The translations under genes were made by a program, and so were the position numbers. Below the pieces are notes generated by a model. It saw only the letters and a program-made list of their open reading frames with translations. It made no database searches and had not been told where the DNA came from. From Archegozetes longisetosus (lineage: Eukaryota; Arthropoda; Arachnida; Sarcoptiformes; Trhypochthoniidae), in assembly GCA_018873245.2 (NCBI GenBank), contig JAEMBT020000009.1, positions 1,752,001-1,816,000 of the forward strand: a DNA stretch of 64,000 bases, in the 5' to 3' direction. Positions 1 to 11,803 of the stretch are shown in pieces. The first letter of the stretch is position 1. Each line of letters opens with the position of its first letter.

Positions 1-540
1 AATCCTTGAACATTACACTCTAGTCCTTATTTTGTTGTACCATATAGAAAGGCGAGTGTAAGTTCATAAAAATGCTGTACTGTAAAAATACATATTTGAG
101 GCAAAAGGGACTAAACTAAATATTTACGAAATATCTAATTCATGCTTTTATCACGAAAAGCTTCTAAATTCATCCAACGTATAGGTTTATTTAGGAAAAA
201 TTGGTTTGTAAATACTATAAAAATTTAAAATAACTTTATTAGAGTTAGAAGGGAGAACTCAAATTAAGCTATTGTGCGTGGGCAAGGATTTTGAGCTTTT
301 AGTGAGATGGCAAATATATTGATACATCTTCAACCAAAATATTAGGTCTTAGTTACTTTCGGTTCCGGAGAGAAAAAAATTCTCACCTCTTTAACATTAT
401 GTCTACAGAACAAATCTAAACTTCAAAAATTCATTTGGCCCCTACTCCCACTTAGTTTCTCTTCGGGATTTCTCTCATAAATCAATAAAAATAAGGAAAT
501 AATTTTGGAAAAAATTTATGGCTCAAGATCTGAAACATAA
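1..540. other. Gene-free AT-rich sequence
   Basis: No open frame, splice-bounded exon or clear repeat structure was recognised here on either strand. It precedes the first foldback element. Confidence 0.4.
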
Positions 541-1082
541 TGAATTCGATGATTGAAGTTTACATCTGATATGTGTTGCCTTTCGTAGAAGAAGAGTTGA
601 GTGGTCATCATTTTGTATTACTATCAGGCATTAAACGGTACTCAATTGAGCCTCAAACTATGGGTGCGGAACGTTTCACCGACAATCAGACCCACAATGT
701 ATACCGATGAATGGCTGTACAACGATTTCGATAGACTCGTTATCATATAGTTAACTAATTTTTAAAGAGTGGTTTTTGCAATTTCAAAAGCCTACAGCTC
801 TTGAAGCGTTCAACCGATATGCTTAAGACTTATATTTCTGAAAACTATGTGCAAAAACCTTTGAAATGATGAGCATATCATCATTTGTTCCAATAGGTCC
901 ATCAATGTACATCGGTAATATACACATCGTTCAATGGTTTTGCACACAATTTTCAGAAATATAAGTCTTGAGCATGTTAAATGAATGTTTCAAGAGTTAT
1001 TCACTTTTGAAATTTTGAATATCACTTTTTAAAAATCAATTAACTAAATCGTCACCTAAGTGCTATAATGCGCTAAATCAAT
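541..1082. repeat. Foldback (MITE-like) element, family FB1, copy a
   Basis: Two long inverted arms, about 757-875 and 930-1050, pair with each other around a short loop near 880-920. The arms share words such as TTTCTGAAAA/TTTTCAGAAA and a GCTTAAGACTTAT-type word. The same element recurs at about 41.7-42.1 kb with its arms. Its outer part recurs at 2.58-2.74 kb in the opposite orientation without the arms. No coding capacity was seen. It is probably a non-autonomous DNA transposon; its outer limits are approximate. Confidence 0.65.
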
Positions 1083-1916
1083 GATTTAATGCCACTTTTG
1101 AAGCAAGATATCAAACCTTTATAAATTACTCGATTCGAATCTCAAAATTTTAAAGTAGATTTCCAGAAATCGATTACGCAATATCTCTTTATCGTCAGAA
1201 TTGTCAGCTTTCGTCAAAATATTGGGCTAACTCTATAAATTTATTTAAACACAAAATCAATTATTTCATGTATAAAGTTACAGAGAAAGTAGTATTTTCA
1301 ATCTATTTCATACTGAATCAAGACGTAGCACTCATTATTTGATCTTATTAATCTCTAAATGTTCATCACTTGACTGTGGACATACAAATTGTAATGCAAA
1401 CAATTTCTCAATAAGTATATGTATAATGAATTTTGAATGTATTCTAAGTTTTAAAGTTTTACCAATATTTTTACAAATAAATGTATAAACTGTCTTAAAT
1501 TGATCAGAGAGTTTCTATTGTGCCTTAACTATCATTAAATCATCTGAATTTCGACTCACTTAGAACCCAATAAACCAGTTATTAATTGATTCTCAGTAAT
1601 TGAGATTTTAGTTTAGGATTCATTTTCGTTTTTTAACTATCCCAGGCTTTATTACACAAAAGTAAAAATCTGATTTTGATTTCAATCAACTGACAGAAAA
1701 ACGATAATTATTTATTAGTTGAAATCAAATTCTACATACTAAAAGATTTGAAATTTAAGTTATTAACTTAAATTCTAATTCTAAAGTTATCAACTATTAA
1801 AATGAAAATAAAGTTTACATTTTATCTAAAATTTTATAAACCTTTAAAAAATTTAGACTATTTTGTACATAAATAATGAAACCACTTTTTAGCTGCCTAA
1901 GTAATTGTAGTGGTCA

Positions 1917-2120
1917 GTAGAGTGACCAGACCTTCAGGGATCACCCGGAGTCTCTGGAAATCGTACTCTGACTCCAACCTCAAGGAGCGTGTCTTTCCTT
2001 GAGATTATAAACTCTGGGAGTTAAGTTCTAAATTATACACTTTCATTCGATATGTTTTCCATTAAAATACTTTTTACAAAACCTCAAGGAATTAAGTCTT
2101 TAATTCTGGTCGCACTAGTG
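1917..2120. repeat. Possible short terminal-inverted-repeat element
   Basis: The left end reads CAGTAGAGTGACCAGA and the right end, read on the minus strand, CACTAGTGCGACCAGA. These are imperfect inverted ends about 200 bp apart. No second copy was found in the window, so the assignment is weak. Confidence 0.3.
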
Positions 2121-2574
2121 GTCAGTGGTTTGTGAGCGTAAGTCATAACCGGTAACACAATTAAGTGATGATTTTGGTCGTCATTGTGTTCGTATTTGAG
2201 TTCTGTTGAGTTATAAAGTTTTAATATAAAGATCATGGAATAAATTTCTACGGTTTTCAATAATAAGTATTTCAATAAAGTTGCTTTATATTCTTACGAT
2301 TTTTCATATAAACTTAAGTACTTTTAAATTTAATTAAGTTAGCGTATTATAGTACTGGGTATTTAAGAAGTTTGCAAAGCCAAAAATAACTAACTCAAAA
2401 GTCTGCTTCCGATTACAAGTAGCTAAGAAGTTACAGGACTCACATATTCCTCGACAATGGAGCTAAATATATCTATATCAAATATTATGTCGAGAATTGT
2501 ATAGCTGTTATAGTTTCTTGAAATTTCGATTCTAAAATTTAAACTTAGTTTTCTACATAACGGGCTTTAATGAC

Positions 2575-2745
2575 TTAGCGCATTACAGCACTGAGATGAA
2601 GGTATGATGAGTGTTTCTCACTGGCTATACAGTAATTCATCGGTATCCATTGGGTTTGATGACTGTCAGTGAAGTAGTTCTATAAAAGGCAACACATATC
2701 GAATGAGAACTTCAATCGTCGATTTCACTATGCTTCAGATCTTGT
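2575..2745 (-). repeat. FB1 element, arm-less partial copy
   Basis: Read on the minus strand this matches the outer parts of the element at 541-1082, including GATATGTGTTGCCTTT and GTAATGCGCTAA-like words, but it lacks the two long internal arms. It is either an internally deleted copy or the ancestral form before the foldback arms arose. Confidence 0.5.
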
Positions 2746-3127
2746 AACACCCTAAAATTTTTTATAAATTATTCCGTTATTTCTCGAAAGTCATTAATTT
2801 TGTGTATTATATCCAATCCAAATATTAATAAAGATTATTAACTGTTAAAGTCTAAGAGTTATCATTATGGTATACAAAAATTCACTCTCACAAGGTTGAT
2901 GATTTTTTAAAAAAACTTTGTATTCAAATGGTTGATCGTATATTCTAGAGTTCAGTAAGCTTAACAATGGTGAGATAATTTATCAGAGAAAGAAAGAATT
3001 AGAAAAAAGACATTATAATTAAAGTGCCACAATGCCAGTAATCTTCAATTCGTATAAGTGTAAAAATTCTTATTTCATAATAAGACAAATATCTTTAGAA
3101 TAAACATCTCATTGATTTGTTCGATTG

Positions 3128-4769
3128 TTATTTTTGTTTCTTGAACTTTAACATTAAGTTAAATAGGAAAGTATTTCTAAATATTTTAACAGTAATGATT
3201 TCAAAAACAAATGTAAACAACGCTATTGGATAACAAATAACTAAAAGAAAAAATATTCCTCTTAACACATCATTTAATTCTATAACATAATCATTAATCA
3301 AATTAGGATTATATTTCTCAAGGTTATGACCAGGGATAGATGAACGCCAATGACCATAAAGTGTCAATTCGAGTTTTCTTACAAACTCTTGATGCTCGTG
3401 AATTCCACTCTCTACTGCCACTTTGAGCCTAGAAACAAAATTCATTTTCTGTCATCATTTTAAAAATTTCATGATACAAATACTGACATTCTTGTGATGT
3501 TTGTACTCAACTCATGACTTTTTCCCATATAAAATTTTACGAAATGGGGGCCATATTTACTTTCAGCACTTATCAAATTCAAATCATGATATAGAAATTT
3601 GAAATATTGTGCCAAATCAGAATTAACTAAGAAGACAATTCTACGATTCGCGATATCGATAAACCTTGTGATTATATCATCATCATCAATTTTTCTGCGA
3701 TCAGCGAATTTCTCTAATCTATTTTTCAAAATTGAGTATTCTTTTGGTTTAATCGATTTCAATGTGACTAATGCGTTCACTTCATCAAAGTTTAAATCTT
3801 CATTTTGAGCCAGATCTTCAATAGTCCGAATGAGTGGTTCTAATTTTACATTGAAATATGTGTTCACAAGAAGTCCAGAAAACCCTTTTGATAAAACAAA
3901 ACTAAATATCATCCAATTGGTTAATAGAATCAATAAAACTAATTTTCTCAAAGTGTCAATCGAATCCAAGTTCATATTCTTCATCAGTTTATATTTGATA
4001 GACGGCTGTGCTATTAACGGACTCAATATGTTCAAAAAGCACGAACTTATTTCGATTTTTGAGCTGCTCAATAATTTCCACGAACAGCAAATCAACACAA
4101 TTGAACAAAATACACAAAACCAAACCTTCGTATTAAAAGTCAACAAATATGCGGTTAACTATTTAAATGTACATTCAAATATATAATTACAATGAAATTA
4201 CCTTTAGTTCAAAAAGGCGTAAGAATGGTAGAAGTGAATAGTCTTTCATAAGTTGCATGGTTATCATTATCTCAACTAAATATACATTATGTGTTATGAT
4301 AGGATCGTATTGATTAGATCTTAGATTTGCAGTGAAACGGTGTAGATGTAAAGATCTACGAACCTAAAAAATGAAACACAAGTTGTGAATAAATGAATAA
4401 TTTATTATTTAGTTTTGAATTTATAAATATTGTTATCATAACAAAAACCACTCATACTTGGAATTTATCGACATATTCTCGTGACTTTATAATAACATTG
4501 AGCTTAAGTGAACACATTAAATATTCAATAATCGATAAGAAAAAGCTGTTGAACTCAACTATTTCTTCCTATTGGTAAAAATATATTATACTTTTCAACA
4601 AAGTTTGAATTAAAAGAATTTTTGGGTTTTAGGTTACGTTAGAGTATGTTTGAGCGTAGATCGTTATGTTTCCAATCGGCGTTATTCCATTTGAACAGCT
4701 TACAACTTTGTTTAGTTCGAAAATTCTGTGCCGAAAGAAACTGAATATAAAATATTTCACATTTAACAT
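3128..4769 (-). CDS. Ionotropic receptor (IR) family member, IR1
   Basis: Probable chemosensory receptor subunit, a ligand-gated cation channel of the ionotropic glutamate receptor superfamily. Exons on the minus strand: 4769-4638, 4363-4202, 4125 to about 3484 (or 3512), and 3448 (or 3428) to 3128. The large exon shows M1 (VWFCVFCSIVLICCSW), a pore-like SPLIAQPS segment, M3 (LVLLILLTNWMIFSFVLS then GFSGLLVNTYF) and the start of S2 with RTIEDLAQ, the usual IR order. The last exon carries the end of S2 and M4 (RGIFFLLVICYPIALFTFVF). Exon joins come from GT/AG sites shared by four copies. The protein would be about 400-420 aa, with a short N-terminal ligand-binding half, so a 5' exon is probably missing from this model. 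All recognised exons are open. The last intron has two possible placements (83 or 35 nt). Confidence 0.75.
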
Positions 4770-5332
4770 ATTTTCAAAAATATTATTATATAAAAAACAA
4801 CTAGTTTCGATATCTCAAAACTTCAAACATTAATTTCAAGTTATGTGATTAGAAGCACTTTTCAAATAACTCTAATGTTCAGATATTCACTTAAATAATA
4901 TCTGACTGAAACATTAAAATTAAGTGAATCAAATAAATTATAGTCTAATGACAATATACTTCGTTCACTTTTTTGTATTATTCTATTAGTTTGCTAATTA
5001 ATTGATAATTACTCTTATTCTTATGACTTTGTTCTTCTGAAATGTCTCAATATAATAGCTATACTCAAATGGAAAATCAATATTTATTTGAATGTATTTA
5101 CTTGATTTTAACCTCTTTTTATTTGACTCCAAGAAAATCTATTTGTGTACATGTTCGTCCAAGGAGCTATCATTTCTCATTTCAAAAAGGTTTCTACGAA
5201 TCAAATTTTCTATACGTTAGAAACGTATAGAATAGAATGAATAGAATTCATCTTTTTATTGTCATTGAACTGCCGATTGTTCGATTAATTTCGCTAAAGT
5301 TAGACAATTCGTTGGTCTGGGATCAATTTTCC

Positions 5333-5456
5333 CTAAAACAGAATACAGAGGTAATTCGCATATACGAAAACTTTTTTTAGTTCATTTTCCCATTTATACG
5401 TGTCTGGAGTGTCTGATAGATAGGGTTCGATTAGTAGAGCATCTCCCAACTTGTAT
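5333..5456 (-). other. Candidate upstream exon of IR1
   Basis: A minus-strand frame opens right after an AG-type acceptor (AATGTTAG) and encodes YKLGDALLIEPYLSDTP followed by a lysine-rich stretch, ending in TAG. The corresponding DNA upstream of IR2 and IR3 carries in-frame stops, and upstream of IR4 a frame change. Either only IR1 keeps a working 5' exon, or this is not coding. I found no clear donor site to join it to the exon at 4769. Confidence 0.25.
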
Positions 5457-5498
5457 CTAACATTGCAAAGTTTTCTGATGTCAAATTCAGATTAAATT

Positions 5499-5896
5499 GA
5501 AACTTATACTATAATTAGTGCGGATTGAGAGATGATTTATGGTCAAACAATTATCGACTGACACTCAGTAGGTAATGAAAAATAATTAATGAGCTACTTA
5601 CGCTTGCAATGTGCATTATACAAGGTTGATAAATATATTACCTTCATTTTGACAAGTAGTAAAGTTGTTATTCTTTAAGTCATCACATCTTCATATTTAG
5701 TAATTAATTAATATTAATATCATTGTTAATTATTATAACAATTACTATTGTTAAAAATGATTATTAGTAAAGAAAATAAACGAATTTACAATTGAATTAC
5801 ACTATCAGTTGTTTCTTATTACTTATTGAGTGTTAACCAGCAATTGTTTGACCATAAATCACCTCCCAATTAGTGCTAATTATGGTAAAAGTTTCA
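5499..5896. repeat. Foldback element FB2, unit 1 copy
   Basis: The left arm (about 5499-5610) and right arm (about 5795-5896) are inverted copies sharing GATTTATGGTCAAACAATT. The same element sits at the same place upstream of IR2 and IR3, so it was inserted before the units duplicated. It is missing upstream of IR4. Confidence 0.7.
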
Positions 5897-6207
5897 TTTA
5901 ATTTTATTGGTTTATTGTAAGCTTTAGAGCTAATAGTGAAACAGAACTGCATTCTAATGGAAATAAGTTTTAAGAAACTTAATTGTTTGCTACAATTAAA
6001 AAATATACAACACTTTCAGTGTCACGTATAAAAGGACAGTTATATTTGAACTGATATAACTCGAGACACGCTTATGTCACAATTCTTTAAAATTACGCCT
6101 CTGGTTCAGAATTTTGAGTGACACCATTGATCTATTGTTGCATACCTATATGTATTAATAATATTGGTATATTCCTTTACTATTGATTGTATTACAGGCA
6201 ATGTCAT

Positions 6208-6354
6208 ATAGTGAAAGACTCAGTACACAACCCATTTTCTCCCATATGAATTACACCCCTCTTAACATCAGTAATCGGGTCTAAGAGTTTGCTGACGTTA
6301 AGGGGACATATAATACTTGGGAAGAAGTGGGTCGTGGACTAAGTCTTTCACTAT
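6208..6354. repeat. Small foldback MITE, unit 1 only
   Basis: A 147-bp near-palindrome with ends ATAGTGAAAGACT and AGTCTTTCACTAT and arms of about 60 bp. The aligned positions in units 2 (about 14.82 kb) and 3 (about 35.06 kb) run through without it. It is therefore a recent insertion specific to the IR1 spacer. Confidence 0.75.
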
Positions 6355-7630
6355 GATAATACTTATATATACTTTGTATGCTATATCTGTTTAACTTATT
6401 TTAACACTTATTTCGATGAGATTCACAGAATCAATGAAAATCTATATTCATTATCAGTTTTAATGCGGAAACCGCGTTAACATCACTATTGACTGAGATT
6501 CTTGTATATAACATTTGGCGTGGAAAGAGAATTTTAAAGTGCTCTTTCTACGCCATCATTGAATATTATGGAAGAACGGACAAAATGATAGTACATTTCA
6601 TCTTAATTATTAAGGCTACTCTAATCTAACCGAATCTAAGTCAACTTAACCTAGTTCGGTAAAACTCAACTCAACATAACCTTACTTAACAAAACCACTA
6701 ACAATCTTACAACCGCTATATTTAATGTTTAAGTTATGTGTATAGAGGTGACTCTAAATTTTTTTAAAATAATTTTTTTGTCACATTTTATGCGCTCCTT
6801 AAAATACTCTTCTACGTCAAATGGTGTAGAAATAACGTCAGCTATAAATATTACAAAGAATTTCAAGAACATCTAATTCTATACAACACTAAAAAGCAAA
6901 TTCATACTACTGTGGCACTCGAATTCACTACTTTTCTCAGGATATTCATAATATATAATTTAAACCTCTAAAAATGTAGTTAGATTGAACTAATATGTTA
7001 TTATATTTATGTTCTAATTCATGGGCTTTTCTGCAAACAAACTCTGAAAATAAATTTCATTCATTCTAATCTAGAGGTTATAAATTATTCGAGTTCAGTA
7101 AACAACACGAAAATCGAAAAGAAGTTACAACTGAACAGAAAATAAATGCTTCTATCTATGATTTATAAGTGAGTCAATATGTTATGTTCATTAAAAACTT
7201 TTATTTTTGATTGATGGCCTCAGTATTGATCATTCAGGACTTGATTCAAGAAATTGCTTATCCTAAATACTGTTTTCAGTTAGCATAAAAATTGCAGTAA
7301 AACAAGATTTGTATCAATCATTCAAAAAGTTACAATAATAATAGATCTGTTTGCTTAGCTTTCTATGTAAGATTTGTATTCAGACTTACATTTCACTCGA
7401 TCTTTCTTCAATTTAGGTTTAGTACGTTTTGAAAATACTAAAATACGTAGAAATAGAAATAGAATGTAAATAGAAAATGTGTTATAAAAAAGTAACTCTA
7501 TCACTATGTTCAGAAAAATACATTTTTTTCTAAGCCTTCAGTTCGGTTGACCCCAATTATAATTTTCTTCTAGGTAATGTTTGTTGCTTTTGTTGCTTCC
7601 GGATGGTGATGGATTTCACGGCACGCCTGA

Positions 7631-7801
7631 GACTTCGAGAAACTCGACGACGCGTTCTGGCACCCTCCACAGGGAGAAGATGATTTGGTGAAAGTGGTGG
7701 AAGGATGTAAGAAAAGGGCATTCAAAGAAGATATGTTTGGTGGACTAAGATTAGGAGTGGCAGAAGCGCATTTATCGCTGTTGCTTCTGTTCATGCAATG
7801 A
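7631..7801 (+). pseudogene. Relic exon of unrecognised gene (spacer copy 1)
   Basis: A GC-richer island within AT-rich spacer. The plus frame 7631-7801 reads DFEKLDDAFWHPPQ, then EDDLVKVVEGCKKRAF, ending in TGA after about 56 residues, with a stop directly upstream. The paralogous spot at 35860 reads VFEKLDCAFWYPPQ, then EDDLVKVADGCKRRAF, differing by a whole-codon indel, which suggests past coding. I cannot name the family. It is probably a fragment captured before the spacer duplicated. A minus-strand ORF over the same island (7570-7794) is less convincing. Confidence 0.35.
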
Positions 7802-10560
7802 AGATCATCATGGAGGAGGGGGAAGAGCCTGAGCGGAGCCTAAGTGATGCTTTTCTGCATTTATCGTACATTGTCCATCTAGAATTTTTTTATAGAAGTG
7901 AATGATTTTTGCGTCTTCGAAAAGTCTTGTTATATCAATTTGTGATCACGAGCAACTTTATTATGACTCGCGTGTTATCTAGCATAATTATTCATAATTA
8001 ATAGTTCTGTAGTTCGTAATTACATCTCACATAACTGTTCTCACGTATCGATTATTATATTTTGTAAGACTACCGAAAACTCCTCGTAAAGTAGTAGCAT
8101 ATGAAAATAGTAAAATAGTACAGTACAATATCTAAAGACTGATTCGAATCTTTTTGTAATAATTTCTGGTATTAAAATGAACGAACATCTCCAAAAACGG
8201 TACACAAAATTAGTAAATGTTTGATCAATAATTTACAGGGCAATTAGTGTAAGAACAACTGAAATAAATATCGAAAACCAAACTAAATATTCGAAACCTA
8301 GAATGTATTCGAATAAATGTCGGATAAAAGTTTTTGATATTATTAGTCTTTCAATATTCATTCCGATCAGTCAACTGAAGCGATCAGTATCAGAGTCATA
8401 AATCAACGATTGAACTAACTTTGCATTAGTTTGTATTAAAGATATGAAACAAATTTTAATTGTATGGCAGTTCCAAGCCTTCGAAATTTATGTTGAAGTC
8501 TTTTAAATATAAACGGAGAAATAAGTATAAAATTAATTAACCTCGAAATAAATAAATATTTCATTAGTCGATACGGTTTATTATGATATAAAAAATTCAT
8601 ATATATTAATATAAGAGCTTTTATACTTCTATAATTTATAATTCTCTTATATAGCCAACTCCTCTACCATTTAAATCAAAGATCCACAGTTTATGTTCAA
8701 GATAAAAAATAAATGACGAATACAAGAACTATTTAAGAACTATAATCCTGCTTTTCTCATACTTATTTTAATTCATATTAAAAGCCTTACTCGAAGAATA
8801 TATCTTAAACATATTTCAATTTTGATATCAAAATAAAGAAAAGACCATGAATTAAATGTGAAACAGGAAAATAGTTACATCATTTAAGTTTTTAGATGAT
8901 ATTCATTAATGATCAGTTTTCTTATATTAGTTTATTGTCACGAGTGCTTTATTGAAATTCAATAATTAAGTCATTAATTATTGTCGTTGAAAAAATATTG
9001 ACTAATTTTAATAACAATTAACTATGTCACGAGAAAATGATGGCACTCACTAATGAGAAATGCGAACTAATAATTTTCCGAATAATTTTCTTTATTAAAT
9101 AAATGCTTAGAAAATACTGTATGTAAAAAGTTGTGGAATCAATACTTAGGTTAGCATTATCCTATTTCTAATAAATTAATATATTGAGGGTTATCAAAGT
9201 TTATTTGTCTCGTGTTTAGCCTTACCGTATTAATGTACTATCGGTCAAATAATTATGTCTCAAATTGTGCATTTTCCCGCAATTTTTTACGCATAAATTT
9301 CAAGGAATGCTAAAAAATCCAGTCAACAAAAATTTAATGATATTTTACGATATGACATTTGTTATTAAAATTTTTAAGAACTGAACTTTTTATAATGCAT
9401 TCATTACTGTTGAGTTTATATTGAAATATAAGTTTTAAAATATGATATTGTGATCCCTAATTTTTAAGCGCAAAATTTGAAACATAATTATTTGATCGAT
9501 AGTACGCGCTTTTAGTAATGTTTTTTATATGCTCAATATGATCCGCATACGTTGAAGTTTCAATCAACATCATTTATAAGATTCATCGATAGGATCGTTG
9601 ACTAGTTTAATGGAATTTATTATTGGATATAGCATTAAAAACTTCTAAAATGCTATGAAATTGTCAAAACTTACTTCTGAAAATTTTATATTCAAATTGT
9701 TGAAAGCAATAAATGCCCATAATCTTTCATCAAAAGATTCTACATGAACGCCTTCATAGGTTTATTTCAATTTTGCTCTTGTTATAACTCAGATAATCAA
9801 TGGTAATTGAAGATATCGGACGTGAAAGTTGGGTATATAGAAATAAGGGGCTGTAAATCTCATATTTTTCATCTATTTACACATAAGCCTTCAAAATTGG
9901 TCTTAAACCATTGCGTTTAAAAGAATAGAATTGAGTTTATTGAAATCAGATTCCGTTCACTCTACTTTGGAGTATTTCTTATAAACAGAATTGAATCACC
10001 TACAATATGTTGCGATCTTTTCTTAATTTTCGACGTTAAACTACGTACTTTTGTCTCATACCTCATACGTCATATATTTTATGTCTCAGATGACTACTTT
10101 CTGAGAAATCTTGAGTCACGAAATATTAGTCTTCCTCTATTCTAAAATAGAGCTTCTAATTTCGGTTGAACTAGATTTACGTGGACAGAGATTTTTGAAA
10201 TAAGCTTTGTATATAAATAAACTATAGCTCAAGCTGACTTCAAATATATAAATTTAATTTACTCCAAGTGACCAGAACATCAGTAAGAAAATTTCCCAAT
10301 AATCACGTATACGTTGCTAGAAAATTTCAGTAGAATATAGAATCAAATTTCAACTCAAAACGATTGAAGCGAACAGAATTTTACTGCTCTAATTTTATAT
10401 TTTTGGTATGACCTCAAAAATTAAAAAATTCAAATAAAGTGCCAAGTCATACGGGACCTTGGCATAAAATGGTTCCCCGATACACTATATGTTTTTGAAA
10501 TGATACTGATAGGGAGAAAATAATTGTGATTCCTCGTGTAATATAAATTAATACAAATAT
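7802..10560. other. Non-coding spacer of unit 1
   Basis: No gene was recognised. About 7.8-9.2 kb aligns with 36.6-38.0 kb (unit 3), and about 8.69-9.87 kb aligns with 54.19-55.1 kb (unit 4). This identifies it as the duplicated region that lies between an IR gene and an ABCH gene elsewhere. The ABCH gene expected to its right is absent. Confidence 0.55.
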
Positions 10561-10682
10561 TACAAAAAATAAGTCATTAAAAACATATTAAAAATACTAT
10601 AAAAGTTGTTATTATTGCTGTGTTATTTATGTTAGCGTTATTTACAATTAACGTTGTTTGTTTAAGCGTTGTTATTGCTGCG

Positions 10683-10901
10683 CTACTTTGAGGTGATACA
10701 GAGAATTTCCATCCATTGGCGTGAAAGGGGTGGATCTCCGCTAAACCTTTGGCTTTCGACCTGTGAAGCCAAATAGTTTGCCTTATTGGCTCCACTGAGC
10801 ATTGTTAGAGCGATGCTCAATCCATTGCCAATGTTCTCTTCAATGCGTGAGAAGCATTTAGACGTTTTGGCATACTTTTTGGCATAGATCTTTAACCTGG
10901 C
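10683..10901 (-). pseudogene. Unrecognised gene fragment, GC-richer than surroundings
   Basis: The minus frame is open between in-frame stops at 10904 and 10683 and encodes about 72 residues, including KYAKTSKCFSRIEENIGNG, SIALTMLSGANKANYLASQV and SGDPPLSRQWMEIL. Base composition is clearly richer in G+C than the flanks. No start codon, domain or paralogue was found here. It lies exactly where unit 1 lacks its ABCH gene, so it may mark a foreign insertion or the edge of a deletion. Confidence 0.3.
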
Positions 10902-11803
10902 TTACGTTTATAGTCCAGTTGCTCGCCACCACAGCGAGAAAGTAGTTCCCGGAGCCGGATGATTGTGAATTAAGTAAATTACAATGCGAATTAAAATTTG
11001 AAGTAAATTAAGTAGCTCATTTGCAAGAATCTGGTGAGAAATATAGATTAATATGATAATCATTAAGCTATGCTCATTGTTTAGTGGTCTTAATTTTATT
11101 TATTTCGCAAAATCTGAAATTAATTTAAATTAATCTTTAATTCGAAAAGGAGGTATATTTCAAACTGGTATATAAAGCTTGATTAATACATCAATACTTT
11201 GTCTTGTAGAGTACTAATGATTTGAACCCTCCAATTTTTATAGACATTCCAAGCGTTTAATTCCTTTTAATCTTAGGCTCAGCTCATTAAACGGAATCTA
11301 AGAGCAAAATCTGTGTCAATAGTTAGAAACCTTACTATATCGAATTCAAGTACCTCTAATTCTCATATAACAGTTTAGCTAGAATTTAATAGACTCGAAT
11401 AGTATTATTATCAATAGATAAATTTAGTTTTAAAATTGATAACCAATAATTTATATTTATCCAACAATGAATATGCTAATCGATAGCTACCTTCTAGTGT
11501 TGTACTAAAATTAAGTTATAGAAATAGGTTAAAATTATGGTAAATTAAAAATTTTGATTTTATTTTTTAATATACTCAAATTCACGAGATGAACATATAT
11601 TCTAGAGTTCAATAAGTTTAATGATAATTACAATATTAATCAGACAGAGGGAGCATTAGAAAAGATATAATTAAAGTGCCACTATAACAGACTTCAATTT
11701 ATATAAGTTTAAAAACTCTCATTTCATAATAAGATTAATATCTTTAGAGTAAATATCTCCTTAATTTAATCGATTGCTTACTTTTCTTTCTTGAATTTTA
11801 ATA

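Larger units (their letters stand above)
1083..3127. other. Intergenic region 3' of IR1
   Basis: No convincing gene was seen. It contains a possible small inverted-repeat element at 1917-2120 and a partial FB1 element at 2575-2745. From roughly 2.8 kb onward it aligns with the 3' flanks of IR2 (11.55-11.8 kb), IR3 (31.8-32.0 kb) and IR4 (51.6-51.8 kb), so the duplicated block begins about there. Confidence 0.5.

Noticed and set aside
3599-4186. Plus-strand ORFs of 69 and 118 aa over IR1 (and equivalents at 12484, 32750, 52532)
   Set aside because: They are antisense shadows of the IR M1-M3/S2 exon and recur only because the gene is duplicated.
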